49,410 nucleotides of DNA from Comamonadaceae bacterium (GCA_947476285.1 CANJPU010000039.1:1-49410); one strand, 5' to 3'; shown: positions 1-11,014, numbered from the stretch's first letter. The notes: generated by a model from the sequence alone, not told the origin. A program made the numbers and translations.

Positions 1-42
1 AGCAGGGATCGCCCGCAGTGCGGACTTTGTGAGAGACTTCAT
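1..42 (-). CDS. 5' end of an unidentified gene running off the window
   Basis: An ATG on the minus strand at 42-40 opens a frame of 14 codons that reaches the window edge without a stop. It begins M-K-S-L-T-K-S, which could be the basic start of a signal peptide. A good ribosome binding site (AAAGGA) lies about 9 bases upstream of the ATG. It is divergent from the acetyl-CoA synthetase gene. Too little is present to name a product. Confidence 0.45.
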   Translation of the reverse strand, partial: MKSLTKSALRAIPA

Positions 43-73
43 TTCGGTGGTTCCTTTCTTTGCTTGCTAGGCA

Positions 74-93
74 CCCGCATGTTCACATGCGGG
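74..93. promoter_or_regulatory. Perfect 8-bp inverted repeat in the divergent intergenic region
   Basis: CCCGCATG and CATGCGGG flank a 4-base loop. No T-run follows on either strand, so a terminator is unlikely. It lies between the truncated minus-strand gene (start at 42) and acs (start at 275). It could be an operator or a leader hairpin of the minus-strand transcript. The rest of the 43-274 stretch shows no gene. Confidence 0.3.
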
Positions 94-274
94 CGAAAGG
101 AGCCGCCACCCTCAGCTCATCTGTTCAACAAGTTCTGGGACATCGCCTGACATAGGTCTTTGAGGGTTAAATTTGTCAGGTTCGTATCAGTCAGTGGCTT
201 GTAAGTGCCAAGCCTGACATTACCGGCCAATTAGTACCGGCGAAATTCAAACCCTGCTGCGGAGTCAAATCGTC

Positions 275-2260
<1,986 letters not shown>

Positions 2261-2339
2261 GACGATCGCCGGCCCAACTGCTGTTCGGGCTCGAGGCGGC
2301 CACGACCATGGGTCTGTCTTGGGAGAGCCGCTTCTGCAG

Positions 2340-2402
2340 TTCGTACCCTGGCAGACCCGCTTCGTACCTTATGCGTTCGTGCCAGTTTCCAATCCGCATA
2401 CT
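2340..2402 (+). promoter_or_regulatory. PIP/hrpII-like promoter: TTCGT-N16-TTCGT-N31-CATACT
   Basis: TTCGT occurs at 2340-2344 and 2361-2365, a 21-base period, with a further TTCGT at 2376-2380. CATACT (YANNNT) at 2397-2402 follows the second repeat by 31 bases. The layout resembles the plant-inducible-promoter (PIP) or hrpII box read by HrpX/HrpB AraC-type activators, with TTCGB repeats and YANNNT 30-32 bases downstream. The spacing between repeats is one base longer than the published N15. The second repeat ends 89 bases before the ATG at 2454. The same arrangement precedes the gene at 20435. Confidence 0.5.
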
Positions 2403-2453
2403 TTCCTGAGCGCTCATGGCGTGTCGAGTGATTTGATCGGAAAGGACCGGGAC

Positions 2454-2909
2454 ATGTCGGACGGAATTGATTCGGTGACCAAAGGGGGTGGCAACTGGGC
2501 CGCTTGGGGCACAGTGGCTGCTGGCTTGGCCTCGGTCGCTGGCGGTGCTGTGCTGGTGGCGGCGGTTCCTGGGGGCGTTATCGCGGGCGTCCCGTTGATC
2601 GTCACGGGTACCGGCATGGTGATCTCAGGAGGTTTGAAGACCGACGCGGGGCAAAGGGCCGTGGCGCAGGTCACCGATTGGGCCAGGTCATTGCAGTCAA
2701 ATGTGGGCGGGGCGAAGGTGGCGTCGGGTGCGGACGCCGCGCCTGCGTCAAGTCCCTCGTCTCAAAAAGCAGGGCCCAATCGTCGTGGTTCAGATCCATG
2801 GAATCAACTGCCGTTGCACAGGCGAAAGAGCGCTACAACGCCTGGCGTCGAATCACCGCCCGGCAGCCCGCGCCGGCCCGTGTCACCAGGACGACCTCTC
2901 TCCCTGTGA
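2454..2909 (+). CDS. Small membrane protein with Ser/Pro/Arg-rich tail, unknown function
   Basis: 151 residues from the ATG at 2454, preceded by AAAGGA at a fitting distance. Residues about 13-65 form a long Gly/Ala/Val hydrophobic stretch, probably a membrane hairpin. The C-terminal 60 residues are polar, ending in SPPGSPRRPVSPGRPLSL. I do not recognise a family. The frame is open further upstream, but upstream codons overlap acs and do not look coding. Its promoter layout and its general architecture (glycine-rich hydrophobic centre, SP-rich region) match the protein encoded at 20435-21595. A second overlapping frame is also open through the tail, so a frameshift in the tail cannot be excluded. 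A secreted or host-directed protein is an inference only. Confidence 0.55.
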   Translation: MSDGIDSVTKGGGNWAAWGTVAAGLASVAGGAVLVAAVPGGVIAGVPLIVTGTGMVISGGLKTDAGQRAVAQVTDWARSLQSNVGGAKVASGADAAPASSPSSQKAGPNRRGSDPWNQLPLHRRKSATTPGVESPPGSPRRPVSPGRPLSL

Positions 2910-2938
2910 AAGACGCCCTCACCAGTCAACCCCCAAAC

Positions 2939-2963
2939 AAAAGGCCCGCATCGCGGGCCTTTT
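2939..2963. terminator. Bidirectional rho-independent terminator
   Basis: AAAAGGCCCGC and GCGGGCCTTTT form an 11-bp perfect stem with loop ATC. It lies between the converging gene ends at 2909 (plus) and 2985 (minus) and has A and T tracts on the two sides, so it can stop both transcripts. Confidence 0.85.
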
Positions 2964-2984
2964 GCATTGAAGCAGTGCAACAAC

Positions 2985-3287
2985 TTACTTGATCGTCAAC
3001 ACCCAAGCCGCCAGCTTCGTGGCTTCAGCTTGATTGACCTGTGCATTGGCTGGCATGGGTACAGCGCCCCACACGCCAGAGCCACCCTTCATGATCTTGG
3101 TGGCCAGCTTGGCCGCGGCGTCCTTCTGGCCGGCGTATTTTGCGGCGACGTCTTTGTAGGCTGGTCCGACCAGTTTTTTGTCTGTGGCATGGCAGGCCAT
3201 GCAGTTCTTGGCGGTGGCCAGTGCCTGGTCAGCGAGCACCGGAACACATGCGGTTACAGCGGCCAGGGCAAACAGGGCTCGTTTCAT
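2985..3287 (-). CDS. Class I c-type cytochrome (c551/c552 type)
   Basis: 100 residues starting at MKRALFALAA. The N-terminus is a Sec signal peptide ending near residue 19-20. The haem motif CMACH is at residues 29-33, and the axial methionine is in the VPMPAN segment near residue 78. The body is about 80 residues, which is right for a monohaem periplasmic electron carrier delivering electrons to an oxidase or a denitrification reductase. I chose this start rather than a longer upstream frame because it gives a clean signal peptide and has an AGGAT-type ribosome binding site. The gene faces the small protein at 2454-2909 across a shared terminator. Confidence 0.88.
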   Translation of the reverse strand: MKRALFALAAVTACVPVLADQALATAKNCMACHATDKKLVGPAYKDVAAKYAGQKDAAAKLATKIMKGGSGVWGAVPMPANAQVNQAEATKLAAWVLTIK

Positions 3288-3402
3288 CGTTATCCTCTTG
3301 AGTTGGGTTACATTGATCAACGCGATTGTAGTGACTGCGGTTGACCCCTCGCAGGTAACAGCCGCAATGTCCATGCAGCGTTTATCTCATTGGAGAATCT
3401 TG

Positions 3403-3645
3403 ATGTTATTTCTGGCACTCGGAGTTGCCTTGCTGCTGGCGAAGTACCTGGAGCTGGGGCCCTTCGCCGCCTGGGACTGGTGGGTGGTGCTGTCTCCGTT
3501 CGGGTTGGCTGTGGCTTGGTGGGCCTGGGCCGATTGGTCAGGCTACACCAAGAAGAAGGCCGTCGAGAAAGAAAACGCCAAGAAGCAGGCCCGCATCGAC
3601 AAGAGCCGCGAGGCCTTGGGGATGAACACCCGGCGCAAGCGTTGA
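3403..3645 (+). CDS. Small Trp-rich membrane protein (TIGR04438-like)
   Basis: 80 residues from ATG 3403, with GGAG nine bases upstream. The first 45 residues form two hydrophobic segments containing many tryptophans (WDWW, WWAWADW). A Lys/Arg/Glu-rich tail follows, ending in RRKR. This matches the short Trp-rich protein family found across Burkholderiales, which has no known function. The gene converges on ilvD. The assignment rests on pattern memory, not on a search. Confidence 0.75.
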   Translation: MLFLALGVALLLAKYLELGPFAAWDWWVVLSPFGLAVAWWAWADWSGYTKKKAVEKENAKKQARIDKSREALGMNTRRKR

Positions 3646-3663
3646 GGCAGCGCCTGAGCTGCG

Positions 3664-5358
3664 TCAATAATCGTCCAGCACCGCACCCCTGCTCGCGCTG
3701 GCTGCATTGAACGCAAACTTGGCTTGCACACCGCGTGTGTAACGCGGTGCGGGGGCTGTCCATGCGGCGCGTCGTTTGGCGATCTCGGCTTCGGGTACGT
3801 TCAGCTCCAGCTTGAGTTGCTTCGAATCAATGGTGATCGAATCGCCCTCATGCACAAAGGCGATGGTGCCTCCCGCAGCAGCCTCAGGCGCCACATGCCC
3901 CACCACCATGCCCCAGGTGCCGCCTGAGAAACGGCCATCGGTGATCAGGCCCACGCTCTCGCCCAGGCCCGCGCCAATCAGTGCGCCGGTGGGCGCCAGC
4001 ATCTCTGGCATGCCGGGGCCGCCTTTGGGGCCCAGGTAGCGCAGCACCATCACATCGCCCGCCTTGATCTTGCCGGCCAGGATGGCTTGCAGGGCAGACT
4101 GCTCGTCGTCAAACACACGCGCTGGTCCGGTCATCACCGGGTTCACCAGGCCAGTGATCTTGGCCACGCAGCCCTCGGGCGAGAGATTGCCCTTGAGGAT
4201 GGCCAGGTGGCCTTGTTCGTACATGGGCTGCGAGATGGGGCGGATGACGTCCTGGTCGGCGCGCGGTGCATCGGGCACATCGGCCAGCACTTGGGCGATG
4301 GTCTGGCCGGTGATGGTGATGCAGTCGCCATGCAGCAAGCCAGCCTTGAGCAACATCTTCATCACCTGGGGAATGCCGCCGGCGCGGTGCAGATCGACCG
4401 CCAGATACTTGCCCGAGGGCTTGAGGTCGCACAGCACCGGGGTGCGCTTGCGCACGGTCTCGAAGTCGTCGATGCTCCACTCCACTTCTGCAGCGTGCGC
4501 GATGGCCAGAAAGTGCAGCACCGCGTTGGTTGAGCCGCCGGTGGCCATGATGACCGCGACCGCGTTCTCGATGGACTTGCGGGTGACGATGTCGCGCGGC
4601 TTGATGTCTTTCTTGATGGCCTCGATCAGCACCTTGGCTGATTCTCTGGCCGAGTTCATTTTCTCGTCGTGCGGGTTGGCCATGGTGGAAGAGTAGGGCA
4701 GCGAAATGCCCAGCGCTTCAAATGCCGAGGACATGGTGTTGGCGGTGTACATGCCGCCGCACGAGCCGGTGCCGGGCACGGCGTGCATCTCGATGTCGCG
4801 CAGGTCGGCGTCGCTCATGTTGCCTGCGGCGTTCTGGCCCACGGCTTCGAACACGCTGACGATGTTTAAGTCCTGGCCTTTCCAGCGGCCCGGCAGGATG
4901 GTGCCGCCATACACATAGATGGCCGGCACGTTGGCACGCAGCATGCCCATCAGGCCGCCGGGCATGTTCTTGTCGCAGCCGCCTACCACCAGTACGCCGT
5001 CCATCCACTGGCCTTGCACGCAGGTTTCAATGCAGTCGGAGATGACTTCGCGGCTGACCAGCGAATACTTCATGCCCTCGGTGCCCATGGCCATGCCGTC
5101 GGAGATGGTGGGCGTGCCAAACACTTGCGCATTGCCACCGGCTTCTTCGATGCCGGCGATGGCCGCGTCGGCCAGCTTTTGCAGACCGCTGTTGCAAGGG
5201 GTGATGGTGCTGTGGCCATTGGCCACGCCCACCATGGGCTTGCGAAAGTCGCTCTCCTGATAGCCCATGGCATAGAACATGGAGCGATTGGGCGCCCGCG
5301 ACTTGCCCTCGGTGATGGTTTGGCTGCGGCTGTTGATCTTGATGATTTTGGTTTCCAT
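3664..5358 (-). CDS. ilvD: Dihydroxy-acid dehydratase
   Basis: 564 residues from [10 protein letters not shown]. The enzyme dehydrates 2,3-dihydroxyisovalerate and 2,3-dihydroxy-3-methylvalerate to the 2-oxo acids of valine and isoleucine biosynthesis. Three cysteines fit the Fe-S cluster ligands: C55 (in TPCNSG), C128 (in [10 protein letters not shown]) and C200 (in [14 protein letters not shown]). The C-terminal [13 protein letters not shown] motif is also present. Length is normal for the shorter IlvD class. A 73-codon upstream extension is open but lacks conservation. The gene is divergent from lgt with about 90 bases between. Confidence 0.95.
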   Translation of the reverse strand: METKIIKINSRSQTITEGKSRAPNRSMFYAMGYQESDFRKPMVGVANGHSTITPCNSGLQKLADAAIAGIEEAGGNAQVFGTPTISDGMAMGTEGMKYSLVSREVISDCIETCVQGQWMDGVLVVGGCDKNMPGGLMGMLRANVPAIYVYGGTILPGRWKGQDLNIVSVFEAVGQNAAGNMSDADLRDIEMHAVPGTGSCGGMYTANTMSSAFEALGISLPYSSTMANPHDEKMNSARESAKVLIEAIKKDIKPRDIVTRKSIENAVAVIMATGGSTNAVLHFLAIAHAAEVEWSIDDFETVRKRTPVLCDLKPSGKYLAVDLHRAGGIPQVMKMLLKAGLLHGDCITITGQTIAQVLADVPDAPRADQDVIRPISQPMYEQGHLAILKGNLSPEGCVAKITGLVNPVMTGPARVFDDEQSALQAILAGKIKAGDVMVLRYLGPKGGPGMPEMLAPTGALIGAGLGESVGLITDGRFSGGTWGMVVGHVAPEAAAGGTIAFVHEGDSITIDSKQLKLELNVPEAEIAKRRAAWTAPAPRYTRGVQAKFAFNAASASRGAVLDDY

Positions 5359-5448
5359 GGCGTGCTCTTGGTTTGCCGCAGATGTTAATACACAGTGGCC
5401 GACGCTTGGCAAAGGTGGCTGAGCCGGCCTTGCAGCACAATACCGGGC

Positions 5449-6264
5449 ATGCTGATGTACCCCCAGATCAATCCGGTGGCCCTTCAATTGGGCCCCATCG
5501 CAGTTCACTGGTACGGCCTGACCTATCTGGCTGCCTTTGGCTTGTTCATGCTGCTGGCCTTGCGACGCCTTGGCCACCAGCCCTTTGCTTCAGTCATCGG
5601 CCCGGGCGCCTGGAGCCGCAAGGATGTGGAGGACATCCTGTTTCTGGGTGTGCTGGGCGTGATCATCGGCGGGCGGCTAGGCTACTGCATCTTCTACAAG
5701 CCCGTGTACTACCTGTCGCATCCGCTGGAGATTTTTTTCGTGTGGCAAGGTGGCATGAGTTTTCATGGTGGCATGCTGGGCGTGATCGCGTCGCAGTGGT
5801 GGTTTGCCCGCTCGCGCACGAAGCCCTTCTGGCAAGTGATGGATTTTGTCGCCCCCTGTGTGCCCACTGGCCTGGCCGCCGGCAGAGTCGGCAATTTCAT
5901 CAATGGCGAGCTATGGGGCCGCGCGGCCGATGCGACGCTGCCCTGGGCGATGGTGTTTCCGCAGAGCGGCTCCATGGTGCCGCGCCACCCCTCGCAGGTG
6001 TATCAGTTCCTGCTGGAAGGGCTGCTGCTCTTTGTCATTTTGTGGCTCTATGCACGCAAGGAGCGCAGACCCGCGCAAGTGTCGGCGGCCTTCCTCATCG
6101 GCTATGGGGCCTTCCGATTCATTGCAGAATTCTTCCGCGAGCCCGACAGCCATCTTGGCCTGCTGTCGCTGGGCCTGAGCATGGGGCAGTGGCTTTGCAT
6201 TCCGATGATCATGGCGGGCGTGGCACTGTGGTTATGGGCGGCGAGGCAAAGCACCAAGGCTTGA
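5449..6264 (+). CDS. lgt: Prolipoprotein diacylglyceryl transferase
   Basis: 271 residues with about seven membrane segments. The enzyme attaches diacylglycerol from phosphatidylglycerol to the lipobox cysteine of prolipoproteins in the inner membrane. Signature segments are SFHGGMLGV near residues 104-112 and [13 protein letters not shown] near residues 145-157, which include the essential His and the Lgt signature. The start [16 protein letters not shown] is typical of the family; an ATG two codons later is equally possible. The gene is followed by a GC hairpin at 6274-6298 and the Bug receptor gene. The window itself encodes at least two lipoproteins that need this enzyme (33749 and 45040). 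Confidence 0.94.
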   Translation: MLMYPQINPVALQLGPIAVHWYGLTYLAAFGLFMLLALRRLGHQPFASVIGPGAWSRKDVEDILFLGVLGVIIGGRLGYCIFYKPVYYLSHPLEIFFVWQGGMSFHGGMLGVIASQWWFARSRTKPFWQVMDFVAPCVPTGLAAGRVGNFINGELWGRAADATLPWAMVFPQSGSMVPRHPSQVYQFLLEGLLLFVILWLYARKERRPAQVSAAFLIGYGAFRFIAEFFREPDSHLGLLSLGLSMGQWLCIPMIMAGVALWLWAARQSTKA

Positions 6265-6273
6265 AGTAGCTCA

Positions 6274-6298
6274 ATGCGGCGGGACAGCCGCGCCGCAT
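6274..6298. terminator. GC-rich hairpin after lgt, possible terminator
   Basis: ATGCGGCG and CGCCGCAT form an 8-bp stem with a 9-base loop just after the lgt stop codon. No T-run follows, so intrinsic termination would be weak. It may be only an mRNA 3' stabiliser. Confidence 0.4.
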
Positions 6299-6345
6299 AA
6301 TCGACATGTCATCTGGGCGCTGCCCGATGAACGGAGACAAAACCA

Positions 6346-7335
6346 ATGCTTCAATTTGTATTCAACAGGCGCGAACTCATCCGTGCCGCAGCGGCGTTTG
6401 CTGCTGCAACAGGTAGCGTGGCGAAGGCGCAGTCCACCTGGCCCGCCAAGCCGGTCATGCTGGTTGTGCCATTTCCCGCCGGTGGCGGCACGGACGCATT
6501 CGCGCGACCGCTGTCGGCGCAGTTCACCAAGCAGACCGGCAAGCAACTCATCATTGACAACAAAGGCGGTGCTGGCGGCACTCTGGGCGCAGGCATCGCG
6601 TCGCGCGCGGCCAATGACGGCTATACGCTGTTCATGGGTGCGGTGCACCACACCATCGCACCGGCCATGTACCCCCGACTCGACTACGACCTGGAGCGCG
6701 ACTTCGTGCCGCTCACGCTGGTGGCCAGCGTGCCGCAGGTGGTGGTGGTCAATCCGAAAAACATCACCGCGCCCGACTTCGCTGCGTTTCTCGAACTCAT
6801 CCGCAAGAGCCCTGGCCGCTTCAACTACGGATCAGCGGGCACCGGCACCTCACATCACTTGGCTGGTGAATTATTCAAGCAGCAAACCAGAACTTTCATC
6901 ACCCACATTCCCTACACCGGCGCTGGCCCGGCACTGCGTGATCTGGTCAGCGGCCAGGTTGACATGATGTTCGATGGCCTGGGCTCTTCTGCTGCGCACA
7001 TCAAGGGCGGCCGTATCAAGGCGCTGATGGTGTCGGGTGGCAAACGCAACCCCGCCTTTCCCGATGTGCCTTGCGCCGCCGAGCTGGGCCTGCCCGACTA
7101 CACAGTTACCACCTGGTATGGCCTGTGGGCGCCCAAGGGCACGCCAACCGATGCGCAGGCGCGCATCGTTGAGGAAGTGCGCCGCGCTGTGCAAGCCGAT
7201 GAACTCAAGGCCATCTGGGCATCGCAGGGCGCGGAGTTTTCCAACTTCAGCCAGCAGCAGTTCGCCAGCTTCGTCAGCGGCGAAATCAAGCGCTGGACAC
7301 AAGTGGTCAAGGCATCAGGAGCCAAACTGGATTAG
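6346..7335 (+). CDS. Bug-family periplasmic solute-binding protein (tripartite tricarboxylate transport type)
   Basis: 329 residues. The N-terminus has a signal peptide with a twin arginine (FNRRELIRAAAAFAAATG). The mature part begins near WPAKPVMLVVPFPAGGGTD, the characteristic first strand and loop of Bug/TctC receptors, and has GGAGGTLGAG and FNYGSAGTGTSHHLAGE. These proteins bind carboxylates such as citrate, malonate or related acids in the periplasm. A ribosome binding site (GGAGA) precedes the ATG. The stop is two bases before the acyl-CoA ligase start, so the two are translationally coupled. The ligand is therefore likely to be a carboxylate that the ligase activates, possibly malonate. 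No TctA/TctB membrane genes are adjacent, which is common for Bug proteins. Confidence 0.88.
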   Translation: MLQFVFNRRELIRAAAAFAAATGSVAKAQSTWPAKPVMLVVPFPAGGGTDAFARPLSAQFTKQTGKQLIIDNKGGAGGTLGAGIASRAANDGYTLFMGAVHHTIAPAMYPRLDYDLERDFVPLTLVASVPQVVVVNPKNITAPDFAAFLELIRKSPGRFNYGSAGTGTSHHLAGELFKQQTRTFITHIPYTGAGPALRDLVSGQVDMMFDGLGSSAAHIKGGRIKALMVSGGKRNPAFPDVPCAAELGLPDYTVTTWYGLWAPKGTPTDAQARIVEEVRRAVQADELKAIWASQGAEFSNFSQQQFASFVSGEIKRWTQVVKASGAKLD

Positions 7336-7337
7336 CA

Positions 7338-8885
7338 ATGTCAGCAGCAAGCGATCGCACCAATTCCAACCTGTTCGCCGCCTTGCGCGCGGCCTTCCCG
7401 AATGACCTGGGCAGCATAGCCATTGAGACCGACAGCGGCTTGTTCTACACTTGGCGCGACCTCGACCGGGCCAGCGCCATGATGGCCAATCTATTGCGCT
7501 CACTCGGGCTGCCCGAGGGCGCGCGTGTTGCCTCGCAGGTAGAAAAATCGGTGGAGGCACTGGTGCTCTATCTGGCCACTGTTCGCGCGGGCTATGTCTT
7601 CGTGCCGCTCAACACCGCCTACCAAAGCGCCGAGATCGAATACTTCATCGGCGATGCCGAGCCCTCGGTGGTGGTGTGCAGCGCAGCCAACTTCGGCTGG
7701 GTCAGCAAGCTCGCTTTCAAGGCCGGCACGCGCCATGTGTTCACATTGAACGACGACCGCACCGGCTCATTGCTTGAGCGCGCCGCGCACCACAGCGATG
7801 CGCATGAGATCGCCCATGTGAGCGAAGCTGCCCTTGCCAGCATCATCTACACCAGCGGCACCACCGGGCGCAGCAAGGGCGCAATGCTCACGCATGGCAA
7901 CCTGCTGTCCAATGCGCAGGTGCTCAAGCGCTTCTGGGGCTGGAAGAAGGGCGACGTGCTCATTCATGCCTTGCCCATCTTCCATGCGCACGGCCTGTTT
8001 GTGGCGTCGCACGGCGCGCTGCTGAGCGGCAGCAAAATGATCTGGATGGGCCGGTTTGATCCAAAGCTGGCGGTGGCGAGGATGCCCGACGCCACCGTGT
8101 TCATGGGTGTGCCCACACTCTATGTGCGGATGCTGGCCGAAGCGGGCCTGAACAAGCAGGCGGTGCGCAACATGCGTTTGTTCATCTCTGGGTCCGCACC
8201 GCTGCTCATCGAAACTTTCAGCGCATGGCAAGATCGCACCGGACACACCATCCTGGAGCGTTACGGCATGAGCGAAACCGTCATGCTCACATCCAACCCC
8301 TATGAGGCGAAGGATGGCGAGCGACGCGGCGGCACAGTGGGCTTCGCGCTGCCTGGCGTGGGCGTGCGGGTGTGCGGCGACGACGGCGCGAAGCTGCCCG
8401 CCGGCCAAATTGGCGCCATTGAGGTGAAGGGGCCGAATGTCTTTTGCGGCTATTGGCGCATGCCTGAGAAGACCCGCGACGAATTCACCGCCGACGGTTG
8501 GTTCAAGACCGGTGACGTGGGGCGCTTTGACGAGCGCGGCTACCTCACCATTGTGGGCCGCACCAAGGACTTGATCATCAGCGGCGGCTACAACGTGTAC
8601 CCCGCAGAGATCGAAGGCTATATCAACGACATGCCCGGCGTGGACGAAAGCGCGCTGGTGGGCGTGCCGCATCCAGACTTTGGTGAAGTCGGCGTCGCGG
8701 TGGTGATACCGCGATCTGGCTCACGCATCGACGGTGATCAGATCGTGGCGCAGCTCAAATCGCAATTGGCCAATTTCAAGATTCCCAAGCGCTGCTTTGT
8801 GGTCGATGTATTGCCGCGCAATGCGATGGGAAAGGTGCAGAAAAATATCCTGCGCGACCAACATCGCGAATTGTTCCAGCCCTAA
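7338..8885 (+). CDS. matB: Acyl-CoA ligase, malonyl-CoA synthetase (MatB) type
   Basis: 515 residues of the AMP-forming acyl-CoA synthetase fold. The adenylation motif IYTSGTTGRSKGAMLTHGN is near residues 170-188, followed by RYGMSETVMLTSNP, the RRGGTVGFALPGV segment, the TGDVG motif, and a C-terminal NAMGKVQKN containing the catalytic lysine. The RYGMSE segment and the RRGGTVG segment are what I associate with malonyl-CoA synthetases and their mitochondrial relative ACSF3. The upstream coupled Bug receptor supports a small dicarboxylate substrate. A fatty or aromatic acyl substrate cannot be excluded. The gene ends two bases before the convergent hemerythrin gene. Confidence 0.75.
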   Translation: MSAASDRTNSNLFAALRAAFPNDLGSIAIETDSGLFYTWRDLDRASAMMANLLRSLGLPEGARVASQVEKSVEALVLYLATVRAGYVFVPLNTAYQSAEIEYFIGDAEPSVVVCSAANFGWVSKLAFKAGTRHVFTLNDDRTGSLLERAAHHSDAHEIAHVSEAALASIIYTSGTTGRSKGAMLTHGNLLSNAQVLKRFWGWKKGDVLIHALPIFHAHGLFVASHGALLSGSKMIWMGRFDPKLAVARMPDATVFMGVPTLYVRMLAEAGLNKQAVRNMRLFISGSAPLLIETFSAWQDRTGHTILERYGMSETVMLTSNPYEAKDGERRGGTVGFALPGVGVRVCGDDGAKLPAGQIGAIEVKGPNVFCGYWRMPEKTRDEFTADGWFKTGDVGRFDERGYLTIVGRTKDLIISGGYNVYPAEIEGYINDMPGVDESALVGVPHPDFGEVGVAVVIPRSGSRIDGDQIVAQLKSQLANFKIPKRCFVVDVLPRNAMGKVQKNILRDQHRELFQP

Positions 8886-8886
8886 G

Positions 8887-9495
8887 TCAAGTGTGTTGAC
8901 CTGCCTGGCTCTCAAACGCCCGGCCAATGCCCAAAGGCTCTGGCGCTGACATCACGATGCGGGTGAAGAGGCGCTCGAAGCTGGGGTCGCGTATGCCAGT
9001 GGCCAAGGGGTCGCGGTGGCTGTTGAAGGCCCGATCAAGTTCGATCCAATCATGTGAAGAAAGCAGCAATGGCGCGGCGCAGAGCAGATGCTCTTCTTCA
9101 ACGCTCATGTGCTCCAGGTAGAAGCGCACATAGTCTTGCAGTGTGTCGATGAATCTGGCACGCCGGCCATCGCCCATCAGTTCCCAGGCCAGCAGCTTTT
9201 GCTGGAGCGCCCTGACTTTTTCCTCGCCTGCCTGATGCTCCTTGTCGAGCTGGGCGACAACAGTCTGCAACTGCGGTTCGGCGCGAACCAGCATGGGAAA
9301 CAGCAGCGAAGATTCCTTGGGATGGTGTTGGCGCTCTGGAAATTCGTCGATGTAGAACAGCATCGCCCGCAACACATCGAAGAAGCGTTCAGGTTCATTG
9401 GATGGCCCCTGCTCAGCCATCAGGGCGAGCGAGCGCAGCACCGCAGCGAGCGTGCTGTGCTCGCTTTGAATGACTTCCAGCGCGTGCGGTTTCAT
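8887..9495 (-). CDS. Hemerythrin HHE-domain protein
   Basis: 202 residues, all-helical. Iron ligand candidates are H13 (in QSEH), H57/H58 with E61 (HHPKE), H87 (DKEH), and H129 with E133 and H136 (LEHMSVEEEHLL). This is the pattern of a di-iron HHE domain of the YtfE/DnrN-like or general cation-binding type. Such proteins bind O2 or NO or take part in repair of Fe-S clusters. A CRP/FNR-type palindrome lies about 70 bases upstream, and the next gene upstream is nnrS, so a role in nitrosative or low-oxygen response is a reasonable inference. The exact role is not determined by the sequence. Confidence 0.85.
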   Translation of the reverse strand: MKPHALEVIQSEHSTLAAVLRSLALMAEQGPSNEPERFFDVLRAMLFYIDEFPERQHHPKESSLLFPMLVRAEPQLQTVVAQLDKEHQAGEEKVRALQQKLLAWELMGDGRRARFIDTLQDYVRFYLEHMSVEEEHLLCAAPLLLSSHDWIELDRAFNSHRDPLATGIRDPSFERLFTRIVMSAPEPLGIGRAFESQAGQHT

Positions 9496-9564
9496 CGGCT
9501 CACGCTCGGATGAGTGCTGAGAATATGTTCACAGTCGCAATGTAGCCCGCCGCTTCAGTTCAAC

Positions 9565-9580
9565 CTTGACTCAGGTCAAG
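9565..9580. promoter_or_regulatory. CRP/FNR-type palindrome upstream of hemerythrin gene
   Basis: CTTGAC-TCAG-GTCAAG is a perfect 16-base palindrome of the form TTGAY-N4-RTCAA. It lies between the nnrS stop codon (9598) and the hemerythrin start (9495), about 77 bases from that start. Confidence 0.7.
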
Positions 9581-9597
9581 ATTGTTCGCCACCTGGT

Positions 9598-10794
9598 TCA
9601 GCCCGGCTTGCCGTCCAGGCGCGGGCGCATCAGGACCGGCCAATAGACAATCGCATAAAGGCCAAATCCAGCCGACCACAAGGCGGCTGAGCACAAAACT
9701 GCGTGCACGGTGTACTGTGCCGACAGCCAGGGCAGACCCACATGCACCACTGCGGCCGCGCTGACCAGCACATAGCAGGCGATGTCCCAGCGGTCTGCGC
9801 GCAGTGGACGGCCGGTGTGCCCGCGCGCAGTGCGCGTCATCATGCCCATGATCAGCCCACCGGCGGCACCCACGGTCAAGGCATGAGCCGACAACGAAGG
9901 CGCGAGCCAACCGATGGCCGACAGGCCGCGCATGGCAAGGTGAAGTGCAATCCAGGCATAGGCCAGATGCAGCACCCACACCAGCGGCGTGCCAAGCGTT
10001 TTCCATGGCTGCCAAAGCAGCCAGCGGATCAAGTGGGCCACAGCGCACACCCCAGCCAAAGCGGCCAGCCACGCGCCTTGCACTTGCGATGCGTCCAGCG
10101 CCAGCAGCAGCAAGACGCTACCCAAGGCGGCTTTCTCGACCCATGGGTGACGAACCGCTCGTGCGCCGGGCACACCATTGTTGGTGAACATCGGGATCAC
10201 TCGTCCGCCCATCACGGCCATGATGAACAGCAGCGCATCCAGGCCGATCTGTATGCCCAGCCAGGGGGGCACTTGCAAAACGTTCAATTGGTTCAGATGC
10301 ACCGCCATCTCGGCGCACGACAGCAAGACCAGCAGTGCGACGAAGAAGTAATTGCGGCGCAGCCCCGCTGCAATGAATGGAACGGCCAGCGCAATGGCAG
10401 CCGCAAGCGGAAAGGCGGCATTGACCACCGCTGCCGCCCAGCCATAGGGTGTGAGAACCAGTACGCGCCCAGCCACCCACAGTACAGCCAATGCGGCCAG
10501 TGGCAAGCCGGTCGGCGTGGGCCTGCCTGACCAGTTGCGCCCGGCAGTGAACAGAAAGCCCACCACCACCGCCAACGCGAAGCCAAACAGCATCTCATGC
10601 GCATGCCATATCGGCCCCTTCAAGTATGGCTGCGCGATCCAGTCTGAAAACTGCAGTGCCCACAAGGCGATGGAGATCGCGGAGAACACGCTCGCCAGCA
10701 AGTAGAACGGGCGAAAACCCAACTGCAAGAGGGCAAAGCCGCGCGGCGGCGGCGCCGCCCGGGCGGGCTCTTCGATGCGAATGAAGGCGGTCAT
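9598..10794 (-). CDS. nnrS: NnrS family membrane protein
   Basis: 398 residues from MTAFIRIEEP, with about 12 hydrophobic segments. Family landmarks are GFRPFYLLA near the N-terminus, WHAHEMLFGFALAVVVGFLFTA, GGRVIPMFTNNGVPG, and the C-terminal HALTVGAAGGLIMGMMTRTARGHTGRP segments. NnrS is a haem- and copper-containing inner-membrane protein linked to nitric oxide tolerance in denitrifiers. The start was chosen at the last methionine before the conserved part; longer frames upstream are rich in Pro/Arg and look non-coding. The gene lies upstream of and in the same direction as the hemerythrin gene, 100 bases away with a palindrome between. Confidence 0.88.
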   Translation of the reverse strand: MTAFIRIEEPARAAPPPRGFALLQLGFRPFYLLASVFSAISIALWALQFSDWIAQPYLKGPIWHAHEMLFGFALAVVVGFLFTAGRNWSGRPTPTGLPLAALAVLWVAGRVLVLTPYGWAAAVVNAAFPLAAAIALAVPFIAAGLRRNYFFVALLVLLSCAEMAVHLNQLNVLQVPPWLGIQIGLDALLFIMAVMGGRVIPMFTNNGVPGARAVRHPWVEKAALGSVLLLLALDASQVQGAWLAALAGVCAVAHLIRWLLWQPWKTLGTPLVWVLHLAYAWIALHLAMRGLSAIGWLAPSLSAHALTVGAAGGLIMGMMTRTARGHTGRPLRADRWDIACYVLVSAAAVVHVGLPWLSAQYTVHAVLCSAALWSAGFGLYAIVYWPVLMRPRLDGKPG

Positions 10795-11014
10795 GTGAAG
10801 CGTGGCCTGACGTTTCTGAGGTTCATCCAATATGAGTCCATTGTGCGGCCTGCGGGGTGGCGGTCCATGGCCGTGGCTCGCGCAGGGTCGATGGGCATAC
10901 GCAGTTGGTGCCCAGATTTTCCAGGTCGCGGGGCTTTTCCTGTCGATTGGTTCCTCAGTGAACATGGGCGACACGCGCGGCCGATCATGGACACCGCAGC
11001 ACAGGAAAATGGCC

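Noticed and set aside
2504..2992. A second frame overlapping the small membrane protein gene
   Set aside because: The frame from 2454 has the better start and the membrane segment; the alternative frame was noted only as a possible frameshifted tail.
3313..3320. TTGATCAA upstream of the cytochrome c gene as an FNR box
   Set aside because: It has no four-base spacer between the half-sites, so it does not fit the FNR/CRP spacing.
10925..10945. GTCG repeats upstream of the ankyrin gene as a third TTCGT-type promoter
   Set aside because: The half-sites are poor and the distance is 17, not 21 bases; nothing matches at the 89-base position.
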